Shown: positions 25,511 to 33,673 of the stretch, piece by piece
Layout of the letters: each line of letters begins with the position of its first letter
Numbering within the stretch: position 1 is the first letter of the stretch
From: Bacillus pseudomycoides
GTDB lineage: Bacteria; Bacillota; Bacilli; Bacillales; Bacillaceae_G
DNA length: 64,000 nt
Direction of reading: 5' to 3'
Assembly: GCF_002582035.1 (NCBI RefSeq)
Contig: NZ_NUQE01000026.1
Coordinates: 1 to 64,000, forward strand
The notes under the pieces: model-generated
The model's database searches: none
Told to the model about the DNA's origin: nothing
Seen by the model: only the letters and a program-made list of their open reading frames with translations
Program-made: the position numbers and the translations under genes

Positions 25511-26314
25511 CTAAAATATGTACATACCATTCCATACATGATATACACTCGTATTCTCCTTGTCCCCTTGAAACTCTACAGCAAACGGTCCCTCGCCCCA
25601 ATTCTTTAATTGATTCTGAACCACTCCATCCCCTATCGGTTCAAAGAATTGAATTGTTATATTTCCAAGAGAAAAATTTTGAGATACTGCATTCCATTCC
25701 TTCTCTATTTTTGGGGTACTCATCTCTATTTGCAATAACTCTTCCCATCGTTTACTTGTTTCAGTTACATCATTAACAGCGTAAAACACTGTTTTCATTC
25801 CAATTACATTATTTTTATGAGTTGAAATCACTCCTTTTTTCTGTAAATCTGCTTTTCTTTTTTCATCCGATTCACCCCACTCAATAAAAAAAGGAAATCT
25901 TGGACTATCATCTTCCTGATCAATGAATAGCATTTTCCAGCTTAATAGAGTCCCGTCGTCTCTTATACGTTTTCCCTCCAACGGACCGTTTATATGAAAT
26001 CCCTTTTCCAACAATTTCTCAGCAAGTTCTTCCATATGTTCTGTACGCAGTGCAACTTGAATCATCCCTTCCCCTATTTGCAACTTACGAACAGTTTGCT
26101 GAACGAGAGGGATCTCTGCTCTGTTTGCGGTTTCTTTGTTCTGAACCGCTAAAAATTCAATATACGCCAAATCAACATAACATAAGCTATTATATGTTCC
26201 CCAATTCGTATGCTCCCCTCCTTGTACTGTATGAAATCCAAGTACTTTCATTTGATTTATCACTTCAGCTGGAGAGCATTGAACTACGTGAACAAGATGA
26301 TCAAACTGTAACAT
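25511..26314 (-). CDS. VOC/glyoxalase-like domain protein
   Basis: A 267-residue protein with two vicinal-oxygen-chelate-like halves: MLQFDHLVHVV with a first-strand His, and a second half that resumes at MKTVFYAVNDVTETSKRWEE. This is the Glyoxalase_3 arrangement common in Bacillus; metal-binding residues cannot be confirmed by eye. Function unknown. Confidence 0.75.
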   Translation of the reverse strand: MLQFDHLVHVVQCSPAEVINQMKVLGFHTVQGGEHTNWGTYNSLCYVDLAYIEFLAVQNKETANRAEIPLVQQTVRKLQIGEGMIQVALRTEHMEELAEKLLEKGFHINGPLEGKRIRDDGTLLSWKMLFIDQEDDSPRFPFFIEWGESDEKRKADLQKKGVISTHKNNVIGMKTVFYAVNDVTETSKRWEELLQIEMSTPKIEKEWNAVSQNFSLGNITIQFFEPIGDGVVQNQLKNWGEGPFAVEFQGDKENTSVYHVWNGMYIF

Positions 26315-26332
26315 CTCCTCACCACCCTTATT

Positions 26333-26428
26333 TTTATCCCGCTACTTTTGGCAGTAAGAGCTCAATTGGGCGGGCTTTCCATCAGCGGGGCATGAAGAAA
26401 AACCCCACTGACTGTAGTTTCACTTTAT
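26333..26428. repeat. bcr1-like repeat, 86-bp core with TTTAT flanks
   Basis: Core 26338-26423 (CCCGCTACTTTTGGCAGTAA...GGCGGGCTTTCCATCAGCGG...TTTCAC) between TTTAT at 26333-26337 and 26424-26428. The sense and flanks are as described for bcr1 of the B. cereus group, but the length is about half. It separates the VOC gene from the next copy. Confidence 0.7.
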
Positions 26429-26557
26429 CCTTTTTAGTGTATTACTTTCCACCCATTTCTGACAATTCAAAATTTTATATAAAACATAGTTGATTTATAT
26501 GATTAATGTGTATTATAATAAAAAAAATTAAAATATGATAAAGCTGATTGGAAAACC

Positions 26558-26596
26558 AAAGGCTCTTTTCTCACTAGAGAAAGGAGCCTTTTTTAT
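26558..26596 (+). terminator. Strong hairpin between two bcr1-like repeats
   Basis: AAAGGCTCTTTTCTC with GAGAAAGGAGCCTTT, small loop, T tract. It may belong to a lost gene or to the repeat array. Confidence 0.6.
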
Positions 26597-26684
26597 TTTA
26601 CCCCACTACTTTTGGGCAGTAGGAGCTCGATTAGGCAAACTTTCCATCAGCAGGGGATGAAGAGTCCCCCCATTTCACTTTATT
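26597..26684. repeat. bcr1-like repeat, 78-bp core
   Basis: CCCCACTACTTTTGGGCAGT...GGCAAACTTTCCATCAGCAG...TTTCAC, between TTTTA (26597-26601) and TTTAT (26680-26684). It shares about 80 percent of positions with the copy at 26333 by eye, in the same orientation. It ends 20 bp before the TauE-like gene. Confidence 0.65.
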
Positions 26685-26703
26685 TTAAACGGAGGTATTA
26701 AGC

Positions 26704-27603
26704 ATGCAAAAATTAATTATCTTTGCCATCATTGGTTTTTTTGCTCAACTCATTGATGGAGCTTTAGGAATGGCTTATGGGGTAACATCTTCCTCATTAC
26801 TACTCATGTTTGGAATTGCACCAGCTGTTGCTTCAGCATCTGTTCATTTAGCCGAAGTTGTTACAACTGCCGCATCTGGTATTTCACATATCCGATTTGG
26901 AAATGTCGATAAATATACCGTTTCAAGACTGACATTACCAGGTGCAATTGGCGCTTTTGTGGGTGCCTGCTTTTTAAGTAACTTACCAGGGAATTTAATT
27001 AAACCGTATATTTCAATATTTTTATTCGCATTAGGTGTATATATCTTATTAAGATTTATTTTACAAAAACAAGTTGTTCAAACAAATAATAAACGTCTGT
27101 CTGGTAAGCAGTTAATTCCACTTGGCCTTTTTGCAGGTTTTGTAGATTCAACAGGTGGTGGCGGCTGGGGACCTATTACTACTCCAGTTTTACTTGCACG
27201 CGGTAATGAAACAAGAAAAGTTGTCGGCTCTGTAGATACGAGTGAATTCCCTGTTTCATTAGCTGCCACAATTGGATTTTTCATTTCTCTTGGCTGGGAA
27301 CAAGTCAGTTGGTTTTGGGTGTTTGCTCTTATGCTTGGCGGTATCATTGCAGCACCAATCGCTGCGTTTCTAGTACGAATTGTTCCTTCTCATTTACTTG
27401 GAGTACTTGTCGGAGGACTCATTATTTTTACCAACATCCGTACGCTCTTAACAACTTTTAAAGTAAATCAAGATATAATATTTCTTTCTTACATTGCAAT
27501 AGGTCTTGTCGTTACAATTGCACTGGTTATTACGACTCGTAATCAATCAAAACATACTAACAAAAAAATTGTATATAACAAACAAAAACAAGTTTCCCCA
27601 TAA
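26704..27603 (+). CDS. TauE/SafE family sulfite exporter-like permease
   Basis: A 299-residue membrane protein with about eight helices in two TauE repeats. Repeat one starts IIGFFAQLIDGALGMAYGVT (motif QxxDGxxGxGxG-like) and repeat two LIPLGLFAGFVDSTGGGGWG. Such proteins move sulfite, sulfonates or other organic anions; substrate unknown. The GGAGG ribosome site is just upstream, inside a segment following a bcr1-like repeat. Its terminator AAACAAGTTTCCC/GGGAAGCTTGTTT overlaps the stop. Confidence 0.88.
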   Translation: MQKLIIFAIIGFFAQLIDGALGMAYGVTSSSLLLMFGIAPAVASASVHLAEVVTTAASGISHIRFGNVDKYTVSRLTLPGAIGAFVGACFLSNLPGNLIKPYISIFLFALGVYILLRFILQKQVVQTNNKRLSGKQLIPLGLFAGFVDSTGGGGWGPITTPVLLARGNETRKVVGSVDTSEFPVSLAATIGFFISLGWEQVSWFWVFALMLGGIIAAPIAAFLVRIVPSHLLGVLVGGLIIFTNIRTLLTTFKVNQDIIFLSYIAIGLVVTIALVITTRNQSKHTNKKIVYNKQKQVSP

Positions 27604-27618
27604 AGGGAAGCTTGTTTT
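27586..27618 (+). terminator. Terminator overlapping TauE gene stop
   Basis: AAACAAGTTTCCC and GGGAAGCTTGTTTT, one mismatch, with T-rich tail. Confidence 0.7.
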
Positions 27619-27904
27619 CTTTTAGTCTCCTCCTCTACAATATATTTTGTCGAAATTTATCTATCTCAATTTTCTGTTAATTTTAAAGGATTTTTTAAAA
27701 CACAATGCGAAACTATTGTATAACCTTTTCATCAAGAGGTTACTTATTACATATTTTTTAGGATCGGGATGAATTTTGAAAGCGCTTTTCTAAAATAGCC
27801 ATTCTTTTTTCTATTTTTTTCTACATAAAAATCCTTGCAATATTCTCAGAAAATGATTACAATTGCGATATATTAAAAATCATAGTAATAGAAAAATCCT
27901 CATC
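27619..27904. other. Intergenic region before the lysine riboswitch
   Basis: No gene; AT-rich. The promoter of the riboswitch transcript must lie in its right part. Confidence 0.4.
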
Positions 27905-28105
27905 AATCCGATGAGGTAGAGGTTGCGGCTTTTATTAGTAGTTTGGACGAGACGCAGAGAACGTCAATAACTCCAAATGAAAGGAAAAGCTGCCGAAGTG
28001 TATACTTCTTCTCTGGAAGTATATGCTGGGGCTGTTTTCGAATAGAAACAGAACTGTCACGTTTACAAAATTACCGTGTAAACGTGGGGCGCTATCTTAA
28101 CGGAA
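27905..28105 (+). ncRNA. Lysine riboswitch (L box) aptamer
   Basis: Ordered L-box blocks are present: GATGAGGTAGAGGTTGCGGC (27910-27929), AAGCTGCCGAAG (27987-27998), TGCTGGGGCTG (28023-28033), AACAGAACTGTCAC (28047-28060) and GTGGGGCGCTATCTT (28084-28098), with hairpins between them. Lysine binding favours the terminator that follows and switches off the permease gene. Its place in front of a LysP-like carrier agrees with the known biology. Confidence 0.88.
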
Positions 28106-28136
28106 GGTATGATGGGGTGGCTATTTTTGAAATGCT

Positions 28137-28164
28137 CCGCTAAAGTCCTTTGGCGGTTTTTTTT
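28137..28164 (+). terminator. Riboswitch-controlled terminator
   Basis: CCGCTAAAG pairs with CTTTGGCGG, followed by eight T residues. It lies between the L box and the permease start. Confidence 0.8.
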
Positions 28165-28209
28165 ATTCCCCCCGCTCCTTCCTATCTTACAAGAAAAGGA
28201 GTGTTGAAA

Positions 28210-29679
28210 ATGAACGGCGCAACTACAAAAGTTACCTCTACGTCTACAAATCAATCTGCACAAACAAATGGCGAACTAAGGCGCGGATTGAAATCTCGCC
28301 ATCTTACAATGATTTCACTTGGTGGTACAATTGGTACAGGTTTATTCCTAGCAAGCGGTGGTGTTGTCCACGCAGCTGGTCCTGGCGGTGCTCTCGTCGC
28401 CTATGCAGCGATTGGTATTATGGTATATTTTTTAATGACAAGTTTAGCAGAATTAGCATCGTACATGCCTGTTGCAGGTTCATTTAGCACCTACGCAACA
28501 AGATTTGTTGATCCAGCTCTTGGGTTCGCATTAGGTTGGAACTACTGGTATAACTGGGCCATCACGATTGCGGCTGAACTCTCTGCAGTTACATTAATTA
28601 TGAAGTTTTGGTTCCCAAATACCTCTTCCCTGCTTTGGAGTGGGATTTGTTTAGCTATTATGTTCCTTTTAAATTATTTATCTGTCAAAGGATTTGGGGA
28701 AGCTGAATATTGGTTTGCACTTATTAAAGTTGTAACTGTTATCGCCTTTTTAATTGTCGGTTTTCTTATGATTTTCGGTATTATGGGCGGAGAGCCTGTT
28801 GGTTTTACAAACTTCACAGTTGCAGATGCACCATTTAACGGTGGCTTCATGGCAATCATTGGTGTATTTATGGCAGCTGGATTCTCATTCCAAGGAACAG
28901 AATTATTAGGGGTTGCGGCTGGTGAAACTGCAGATCCACAACGCAGTATTCCAAAAGCAATTCGCAGCATCTTTTGGCGAATTTTACTGTTCTATATTTT
29001 AGCAATTCTTGTAATTGGTTTACTCATTCCATATACAAACGAAAACCTTGCAGCAAGTGATGTAACAGTAAGTCCATTTACACTTATATTCGATAAAGCA
29101 GGTGTTGCCTTTGCCGCATCAGTAATGAACGCCGTTATTTTAACAGCTGTTCTGTCTGCTGGTAACTCCGGTATGTATGCAGCATCACGTATGCTTTGGG
29201 ATTTAGCAAACCAAGGTAAAGCACCTAAATTTTTAGGAAAACTAAATCGTCGTGGTATACCTGTAAATGCATTGATTGCAACATCATTAGTTGGATGTGC
29301 TGCTTTCTTAGCTTCTTTATTCGGTGATGGCGTAGTCTATATATGGCTCTTAAATGCCTCTGGTATGTCTGGCTTCATCGCTTGGGTCGGAATTGCAATT
29401 AGTCACTATCGTTTCCGCAAGGCATACATTGCGCAAGGAAAAGACTTAAATGACTTACCATATAAAGCAAAATGGTTCCCATTCGGTCCAATTTTTGCAT
29501 TTGTACTATGTTCAATTGTTATTCTTGGTCAAAACTACGGTGCATTTATGGGCAAATCTATTGATTGGAACGGTGTACTTGTTTCATATATTGGTTTACC
29601 TCTTTTCTTAATACTTTGGTTAGGTTATAAATTTACAAAGAAAACAAAAGTCATTCCATTAGATAAATGTGAGCTTTAA
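28210..29679 (+). CDS. lysP: Lysine-specific permease
   Basis: A 489-residue APC-superfamily permease with twelve hydrophobic segments. LKSRHLTMISLGGTIGTGLF near residue 28 and YWYNWAITIAAELSA near 112 are amino-acid permease signatures, and ELLGVAAGETADPQRSIPKA near 232 is the AAT-family motif. It would bring lysine into the cell by proton symport. The start at ATG 28210 is used (AAGGAGTG 6-8 nt upstream) although the frame is open further back through the riboswitch terminator. The lysine riboswitch upstream supports lysine specificity. Confidence 0.92.
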   Translation: MNGATTKVTSTSTNQSAQTNGELRRGLKSRHLTMISLGGTIGTGLFLASGGVVHAAGPGGALVAYAAIGIMVYFLMTSLAELASYMPVAGSFSTYATRFVDPALGFALGWNYWYNWAITIAAELSAVTLIMKFWFPNTSSLLWSGICLAIMFLLNYLSVKGFGEAEYWFALIKVVTVIAFLIVGFLMIFGIMGGEPVGFTNFTVADAPFNGGFMAIIGVFMAAGFSFQGTELLGVAAGETADPQRSIPKAIRSIFWRILLFYILAILVIGLLIPYTNENLAASDVTVSPFTLIFDKAGVAFAASVMNAVILTAVLSAGNSGMYAASRMLWDLANQGKAPKFLGKLNRRGIPVNALIATSLVGCAAFLASLFGDGVVYIWLLNASGMSGFIAWVGIAISHYRFRKAYIAQGKDLNDLPYKAKWFPFGPIFAFVLCSIVILGQNYGAFMGKSIDWNGVLVSYIGLPLFLILWLGYKFTKKTKVIPLDKCEL

Positions 29680-29686
29680 AAATAAC

Positions 29687-29713
29687 AACCTATCAACATA
29701 TTGTTGATAGGTT
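29687..29713 (+). terminator. Terminator of lysP
   Basis: AACCTATCAACA with TGTTGATAGGTT, exact, followed by TTC. Confidence 0.8.
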
Positions 29714-29790
29714 TTCTTATGTACTCAGGTAGCCGGTTCATTATATTTTTGCCATAATAGAATAAGAGTTTAAGAAAAGGAAGGGATTAC

Positions 29791-30093
29791 ATGAATATTC
29801 GTGTTACAAATACAGCAATAGAAAAACTGCGACAATTACAAAACGAAGGTAAAACAATTATTAGAGTAAAAGGAACTATAGGCAATACCTGTACTGTCTA
29901 TGTGAATATCGATTTAATTGTCGATGAATATCGTGCAAATGATGTCGTATTTGAAGATGAACAGCTTGTTATTCAAATCGATGACTTTACAAAAGATTAT
30001 ATCGGAAACACAATGACGCTAGATTACAGCACAGGATTTAAAATTACAACACCAAGTGAAACAATTGTGTATGGCTTATCGCTAAAAAAATAA
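29791..30093 (+). CDS. HesB/IscA-like iron-sulfur biosynthesis family protein (YqkB-like)
   Basis: A 100-residue HesB-like fold: MNIRVTNTAIEKLRQLQNEG, central VYVNIDLIVDEY, C-terminal LDYSTGFKITTPSETIVYGL. The three cysteines of true A-type carriers are missing (only one Cys, in NTCTVYV), as in the Bacillus YqkB/YneR group, so cluster binding is unlikely and the role unknown. AAGGAAGGG precedes the ATG. It is monocistronic. Confidence 0.75.
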   Translation: MNIRVTNTAIEKLRQLQNEGKTIIRVKGTIGNTCTVYVNIDLIVDEYRANDVVFEDEQLVIQIDDFTKDYIGNTMTLDYSTGFKITTPSETIVYGLSLKK

Positions 30094-30120
30094 TATAAAG
30101 TTAAATTTCCATCAATGTTT

Positions 30121-30180
30121 TTTCACCCCACCTCATAATCTTGTGGTGGAGGTCTTACTTCCCGTTAATGCGAGATAAAA
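30121..30180 (-). repeat. bcr1-like repeat on the minus strand
   Basis: Read on the minus strand: TTTAT then CTCGCATTAACGGGAAGTAA and GACCTCCACC; the left part matches the repeat at 20633. It continues with an inverted repeat CCACCTC...GTGGTGG and ends GGGTGAAA. It lies between the HesB-like gene and the gentisate dioxygenase terminator. Confidence 0.55.
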
Positions 30181-30243
30181 AACTCAATTTTCATAACAAG
30201 CAACTCTCTTATTTTAAATTAATTCCTAAATAAAAGAACAATT

Positions 30244-30275
30244 AACGCATGGATAAAAGAAACAATCCATGCGTT
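30244..30275 (-). terminator. Terminator of the gentisate operon
   Basis: AACGCATGGAT with ATCCATGCGTT, exact, immediately overlapping the last base of the gentisate dioxygenase stop codon. Confidence 0.75.
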
Positions 30276-31390
30276 TATACTAAAACAATAGGTTTAAACT
30301 CACCCGTTACTTCCTGATAACCATTATTGCTTTCATATGGCTTCTCTTGCTCAAGATCGAATTTTTCCATAATCGGTAAATCGTTTACAGAGAAGAAGAA
30401 CGTATCTTCTAACGCTACGTGTTCATGGACTGCCCAGTTCGGAATAATAAAGTAATCACCTTGTGACCAGTCAAATCGAACGCCGTTAATTATGCTGTAA
30501 CCGGAACCTCTAAATACTTGGTAAATCGTCGAATGCGTGTGGCGATGAGCTTTTGAATGAAATCCTTTTGGAAGCTTCTGTATCCATGCTCCAATATTTG
30601 GATTCGCTGTTTGACCGTTTGATGGGTTAATAAATTCTACAGCATAACCATCATATGGATCTGGCTCAAAGCGCGATAATCCCTCAATAGCTTTCAATGT
30701 TTGATTCCATTTATAAGCACCAAGTGGAGCTGCCTTAGGATGACGATCGGAAATTGGGCGAACCATACCGCCTTCATATCGCTGTGCAGAATAGTTATCC
30801 GGTACTTTCGGTTGTTCGATTCTTTCGGGATAAGGCTGGAAAAACGTACCACCCATCATATAGATTGTCGGGATATCAAGAACATCCATCCAAATCATCG
30901 GCTCCGTACCTTCATGGCCATGGCCATGCCAGAGGTTTTTTGGGGTAATAACGAAATCTCCTTCTTCCATGAAAATACGTTCGCCTTCAACAATAGAGTA
31001 AGCGCCTTCACCCTGTGTAATAAACCGAAGGGCGTTTTGTGTATGACGATGGGAAGGTGCTACTTCATTAGGCTGAAGCAGTTGGACTGCTGCGTAAAGC
31101 GTTTGAGAAGTAGATGCCCATCCCCACGGCTGACGATAGTCTAAACCAGGGTTTTGAAGATAAATTGCTCTTCGTTCACCACCGCGCTCAGGAGTGAAAA
31201 TTTGTGCCGCTTCTCCTAATTTTTTCTCAAGTAAATCCCATTTCCAGAGGTATGCCTGTGCATGTGGCTCAGGCTGATGATGCATCAATTCTGGAATTGC
31301 CTCCCAAAGTGGCCCGAGATTGTATTGTCGAATATCTCTTGTAAAGTCCTGAACTATTTTACTTTTAAAAAAATCCATTTTTTCAGCCAT
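30275..31390 (-). CDS. Gentisate 1,2-dioxygenase
   Basis: A 371-residue bicupin Fe(II) dioxygenase. Cupin 1 (about 100-170) holds SHRHTQNALRF with His114 and His116, and WHGHGH with His155, the expected metal ligands. Cupin 2 (about 268-335) has HRHTHSTIYQVF. It opens gentisate to maleylpyruvate. It is the last gene of the aromatic operon, 20 bp after the DinB-fold gene. Salicylate or hydroxynaphthoate dioxygenases have the same fold, but the neighbours point to gentisate. AGGAGGA lies 7-9 nt from the ATG. Confidence 0.92.
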   Translation of the reverse strand: MAEKMDFFKSKIVQDFTRDIRQYNLGPLWEAIPELMHHQPEPHAQAYLWKWDLLEKKLGEAAQIFTPERGGERRAIYLQNPGLDYRQPWGWASTSQTLYAAVQLLQPNEVAPSHRHTQNALRFITQGEGAYSIVEGERIFMEEGDFVITPKNLWHGHGHEGTEPMIWMDVLDIPTIYMMGGTFFQPYPERIEQPKVPDNYSAQRYEGGMVRPISDRHPKAAPLGAYKWNQTLKAIEGLSRFEPDPYDGYAVEFINPSNGQTANPNIGAWIQKLPKGFHSKAHRHTHSTIYQVFRGSGYSIINGVRFDWSQGDYFIIPNWAVHEHVALEDTFFFSVNDLPIMEKFDLEQEKPYESNNGYQEVTGEFKPIVLV

Positions 31391-31410
31391 TCTCTATTCC
31401 TCCTATTCCA

Positions 31411-31911
31411 TTACTTATTGACCCTAGATAAATTGCGCTCGATTTGTCCTAAATGCTTACTCGTATGTTCAACAAGTAAATGATCCACGATAAATAAAAT
31501 AGGCTTTGTACCAAAACGAGGATTTCGGTTAGGAGCCTCCATCGTTAATTTCTCCTCATCTAATTTGTTAAGCGTTTGTTCTACTTGTGGTTTTAACGCT
31601 TCTAATTCTTTTAAAACATCGGATAAAGAAGTGCTGTCAACCTTACTTTTGTTTACAGCAGCTAAACGATCCTCATTCTGCAAGCCCCTCCCCCACTCTT
31701 TACCTGGAGTCTCTAAAAGCTGTTCAATTTCATCAAGCCAATAAGGAACCGCTTCGACGAGATGACAAAGAATTTGCATAACAGACCATTCTTCTTCAGT
31801 AGGGTTCCAACGAAGTACATCGTCGGAAAGCCCTTCTGCTTTTTGAATCACTTGATTAAGCGACTGTTGAACGGATTTAACGGAATCTTTAACCTTTAAA
31901 GTAGTCATCAT
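31411..31911 (-). CDS. DinB-fold protein, candidate thiol-dependent maleylpyruvate isomerase
   Basis: A 166-residue four-helix protein of the DinB/YfiT superfamily. The metal triad is likely His50 (QILCHLVEA), His149 and His153 (LLVEHTSKHLGQIERN). Known: the mycothiol-dependent maleylpyruvate isomerase of Corynebacterium has this fold, and bacilli use bacillithiol instead of mycothiol. Its place between fumarylpyruvate hydrolase and gentisate dioxygenase, overlapping the former by 4 nt, leads to the inference that it isomerises maleylpyruvate to fumarylpyruvate using bacillithiol. No glutathione-type isomerase is present. Alternative: a thiol transferase or damage-response DinB. Confidence 0.72.
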   Translation of the reverse strand: MMTTLKVKDSVKSVQQSLNQVIQKAEGLSDDVLRWNPTEEEWSVMQILCHLVEAVPYWLDEIEQLLETPGKEWGRGLQNEDRLAAVNKSKVDSTSLSDVLKELEALKPQVEQTLNKLDEEKLTMEAPNRNPRFGTKPILFIVDHLLVEHTSKHLGQIERNLSRVNK

Positions 31912-32867
31912 TTTTTCGCCTCAACTACTTCTTTGATACTCGTTACACGGTTTTCAAGAGTACCAATTTTATCAATCTCAATTTTTACAACGTCCCCATC
32001 TTTCAAGAAGACTTGTGGATTGCATGCAACTCCTACTCCTCCTGGAGTACCTGTTAAAATGACATCTCCTGGTTCAAGCGTCATTAAGTTTGATAAAAAT
32101 TCAACTAAGTACTGAACAGAGAATACTAGATTGGCAGTATTAGAACGTTGACGTTCTTCACCATTAACAGTTAAAACAACTTCTAAACTAGCAGGATCTT
32201 GAAGTTCATCAGATGTTACTAACCATGGCCCCATTGGTGCGCTTCCTTCAACAGTTTTACCTTGCAGCCATTGAAGGGTGCGTCTTTGAAGATCGCGGTA
32301 CGTTATATCATTAGCAATAGTGTATCCAGCTACGTACTCGAGAGCCTCTTCTTGTGATATGTTTCTTGCACGTTTTCCGATTACGAAAGCAAATTCTGCC
32401 TCATAGTCAAGCTGTTCTGAAATTGGATAAAATGGAATATCATCTTGTGGGCCAATGACCGTATTAGCAAATTTAGCGAATACAACCGGGTATGATGGAA
32501 GCTCACGTTTCATTTCTAAAATATGCTCGCGATAATTGTGACCAACACAGATCATTTTTCCAGGTGCCGGAACTGGCGCTTCAACTTTGACTTCATTTAA
32601 ATCATATACAAGTCTGTATCCATTGTCGGTTTTGTTTTCTAATGCATAGTCAATTGCATGTTGGGCAAGCTCCAAGCTTTCTTTTCCACCTTGTAAAAAT
32701 CCAGTCATGTCTGCCGGAACAAATGCATCGGCAATTTTTTGGGCGCGAATTTTCCCTTCTGATACAAGTAAAGACTTATAGGCAACATGCAGATCGATGA
32801 CTCCTTCATTGACGATCGCTCCAACACGTTGTTTTATACTTTCGCGGCTAAATGTAACTAACTTCAT
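31908..32867 (-). CDS. Fumarylacetoacetate hydrolase family protein, likely fumarylpyruvate hydrolase
   Basis: A 319-residue FAH-fold hydrolase: MICVGHNYREHILEM near 104-118, then the metal-binding LDYEAEFAFVIGKRARN near 153, GYTIANDITYRDLQRR and the closing DVILTGTPGGVGVA. It would split fumarylpyruvate to fumarate and pyruvate. ATG 32867 is preferred over 32882 because GGAGG lies 8 nt upstream. Its TGA overlaps the DinB gene start (ATGA), so the two are coupled. The gentisate dioxygenase context makes fumarylpyruvate the likely substrate. Confidence 0.9.
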   Translation of the reverse strand: MKLVTFSRESIKQRVGAIVNEGVIDLHVAYKSLLVSEGKIRAQKIADAFVPADMTGFLQGGKESLELAQHAIDYALENKTDNGYRLVYDLNEVKVEAPVPAPGKMICVGHNYREHILEMKRELPSYPVVFAKFANTVIGPQDDIPFYPISEQLDYEAEFAFVIGKRARNISQEEALEYVAGYTIANDITYRDLQRRTLQWLQGKTVEGSAPMGPWLVTSDELQDPASLEVVLTVNGEERQRSNTANLVFSVQYLVEFLSNLMTLEPGDVILTGTPGGVGVACNPQVFLKDGDVVKIEIDKIGTLENRVTSIKEVVEAKK

Positions 32868-33047
32868 TTCCATATCCTCCATTCATATCATTCTTCATTA
32901 TTAACAATTCCCTTTAGTTGCTAGGAGATATCCTCTAATCTCGTGAAAGATAATAAGTTACTTTAAGGTATCTATATAGCTAGCAACATATGTGGCAGGC
33001 TCTTCTAAACAACGATTCCCTTATTCTATACAGCTTCTTCATGCGTC

Positions 33048-33599
33048 TTAAACGAGATAAAATGTATTACCTTCTGTCCCAAGTGGCAGGTAACCTGCTT
33101 CAAGCAGTTCTACTATAGGTAAAAATAGATTCGGTTCTTCAGCCAGTACAGCTGTGCAAATCAGTATACTGACATACATCGCATGCCCCACAAGAAACTG
33201 AACCGTTTTTTCTTCACCAAACGTATGGAAAGCTCTTACAAAAACATTATGAAATACCGCTTCTGGTACGACATCCACTACCTTCTCAAGCAATGATTCA
33301 TTACCAGCTTCGTTTACTTTAGCTTTCAATTGATCTGGTACTTTTTCTAAAATTATCCAAAGATTACTTCCCTCAAAGGTAAGACGTTGGATGGCATCGG
33401 ACACCTGATTTTTAGACAACCATTTTACTTCATATTCATTTACACCCAGTGTTCGCATAAATTGATTTACCTTCTCCACTGCACCTTCTTGCTGTTGACC
33501 TGCCTGTTTATACCAATCAATAGCTAGTAAACGTTCTATCCAATTATTCACTGTACGAGCACCGGTCCCATGTTTTTCCTCATTTAGCATAACTACCAT
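33048..33599 (-). CDS. Unknown protein in the aromatic operon
   Basis: A 183-residue protein with no family recognised. It has a mixed N-terminal half with WIERLLAIDWYKQAGQ and a C-terminal half rich in helices (NVFVRAFHTFGEEKTVQFLV, then SILICTAVLAEE). No catalytic motif, signal peptide or clear membrane segment is seen. GGAGAGG precedes the ATG. It lies between the monooxygenase and the hydrolase with spacing that fits cotranscription. It could be a chaperone, regulator or accessory subunit; nothing in the sequence decides. Confidence 0.65.
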   Translation of the reverse strand: MVVMLNEEKHGTGARTVNNWIERLLAIDWYKQAGQQQEGAVEKVNQFMRTLGVNEYEVKWLSKNQVSDAIQRLTFEGSNLWIILEKVPDQLKAKVNEAGNESLLEKVVDVVPEAVFHNVFVRAFHTFGEEKTVQFLVGHAMYVSILICTAVLAEEPNLFLPIVELLEAGYLPLGTEGNTFYLV

Positions 33600-33673
33600 T
33601 AAGTTCCTCTCCTTTTTCCTTTGTCCTGATGCTCAGGTCCACTTTTTCACGCGAATTGGCTTCTCTCTTTGCA

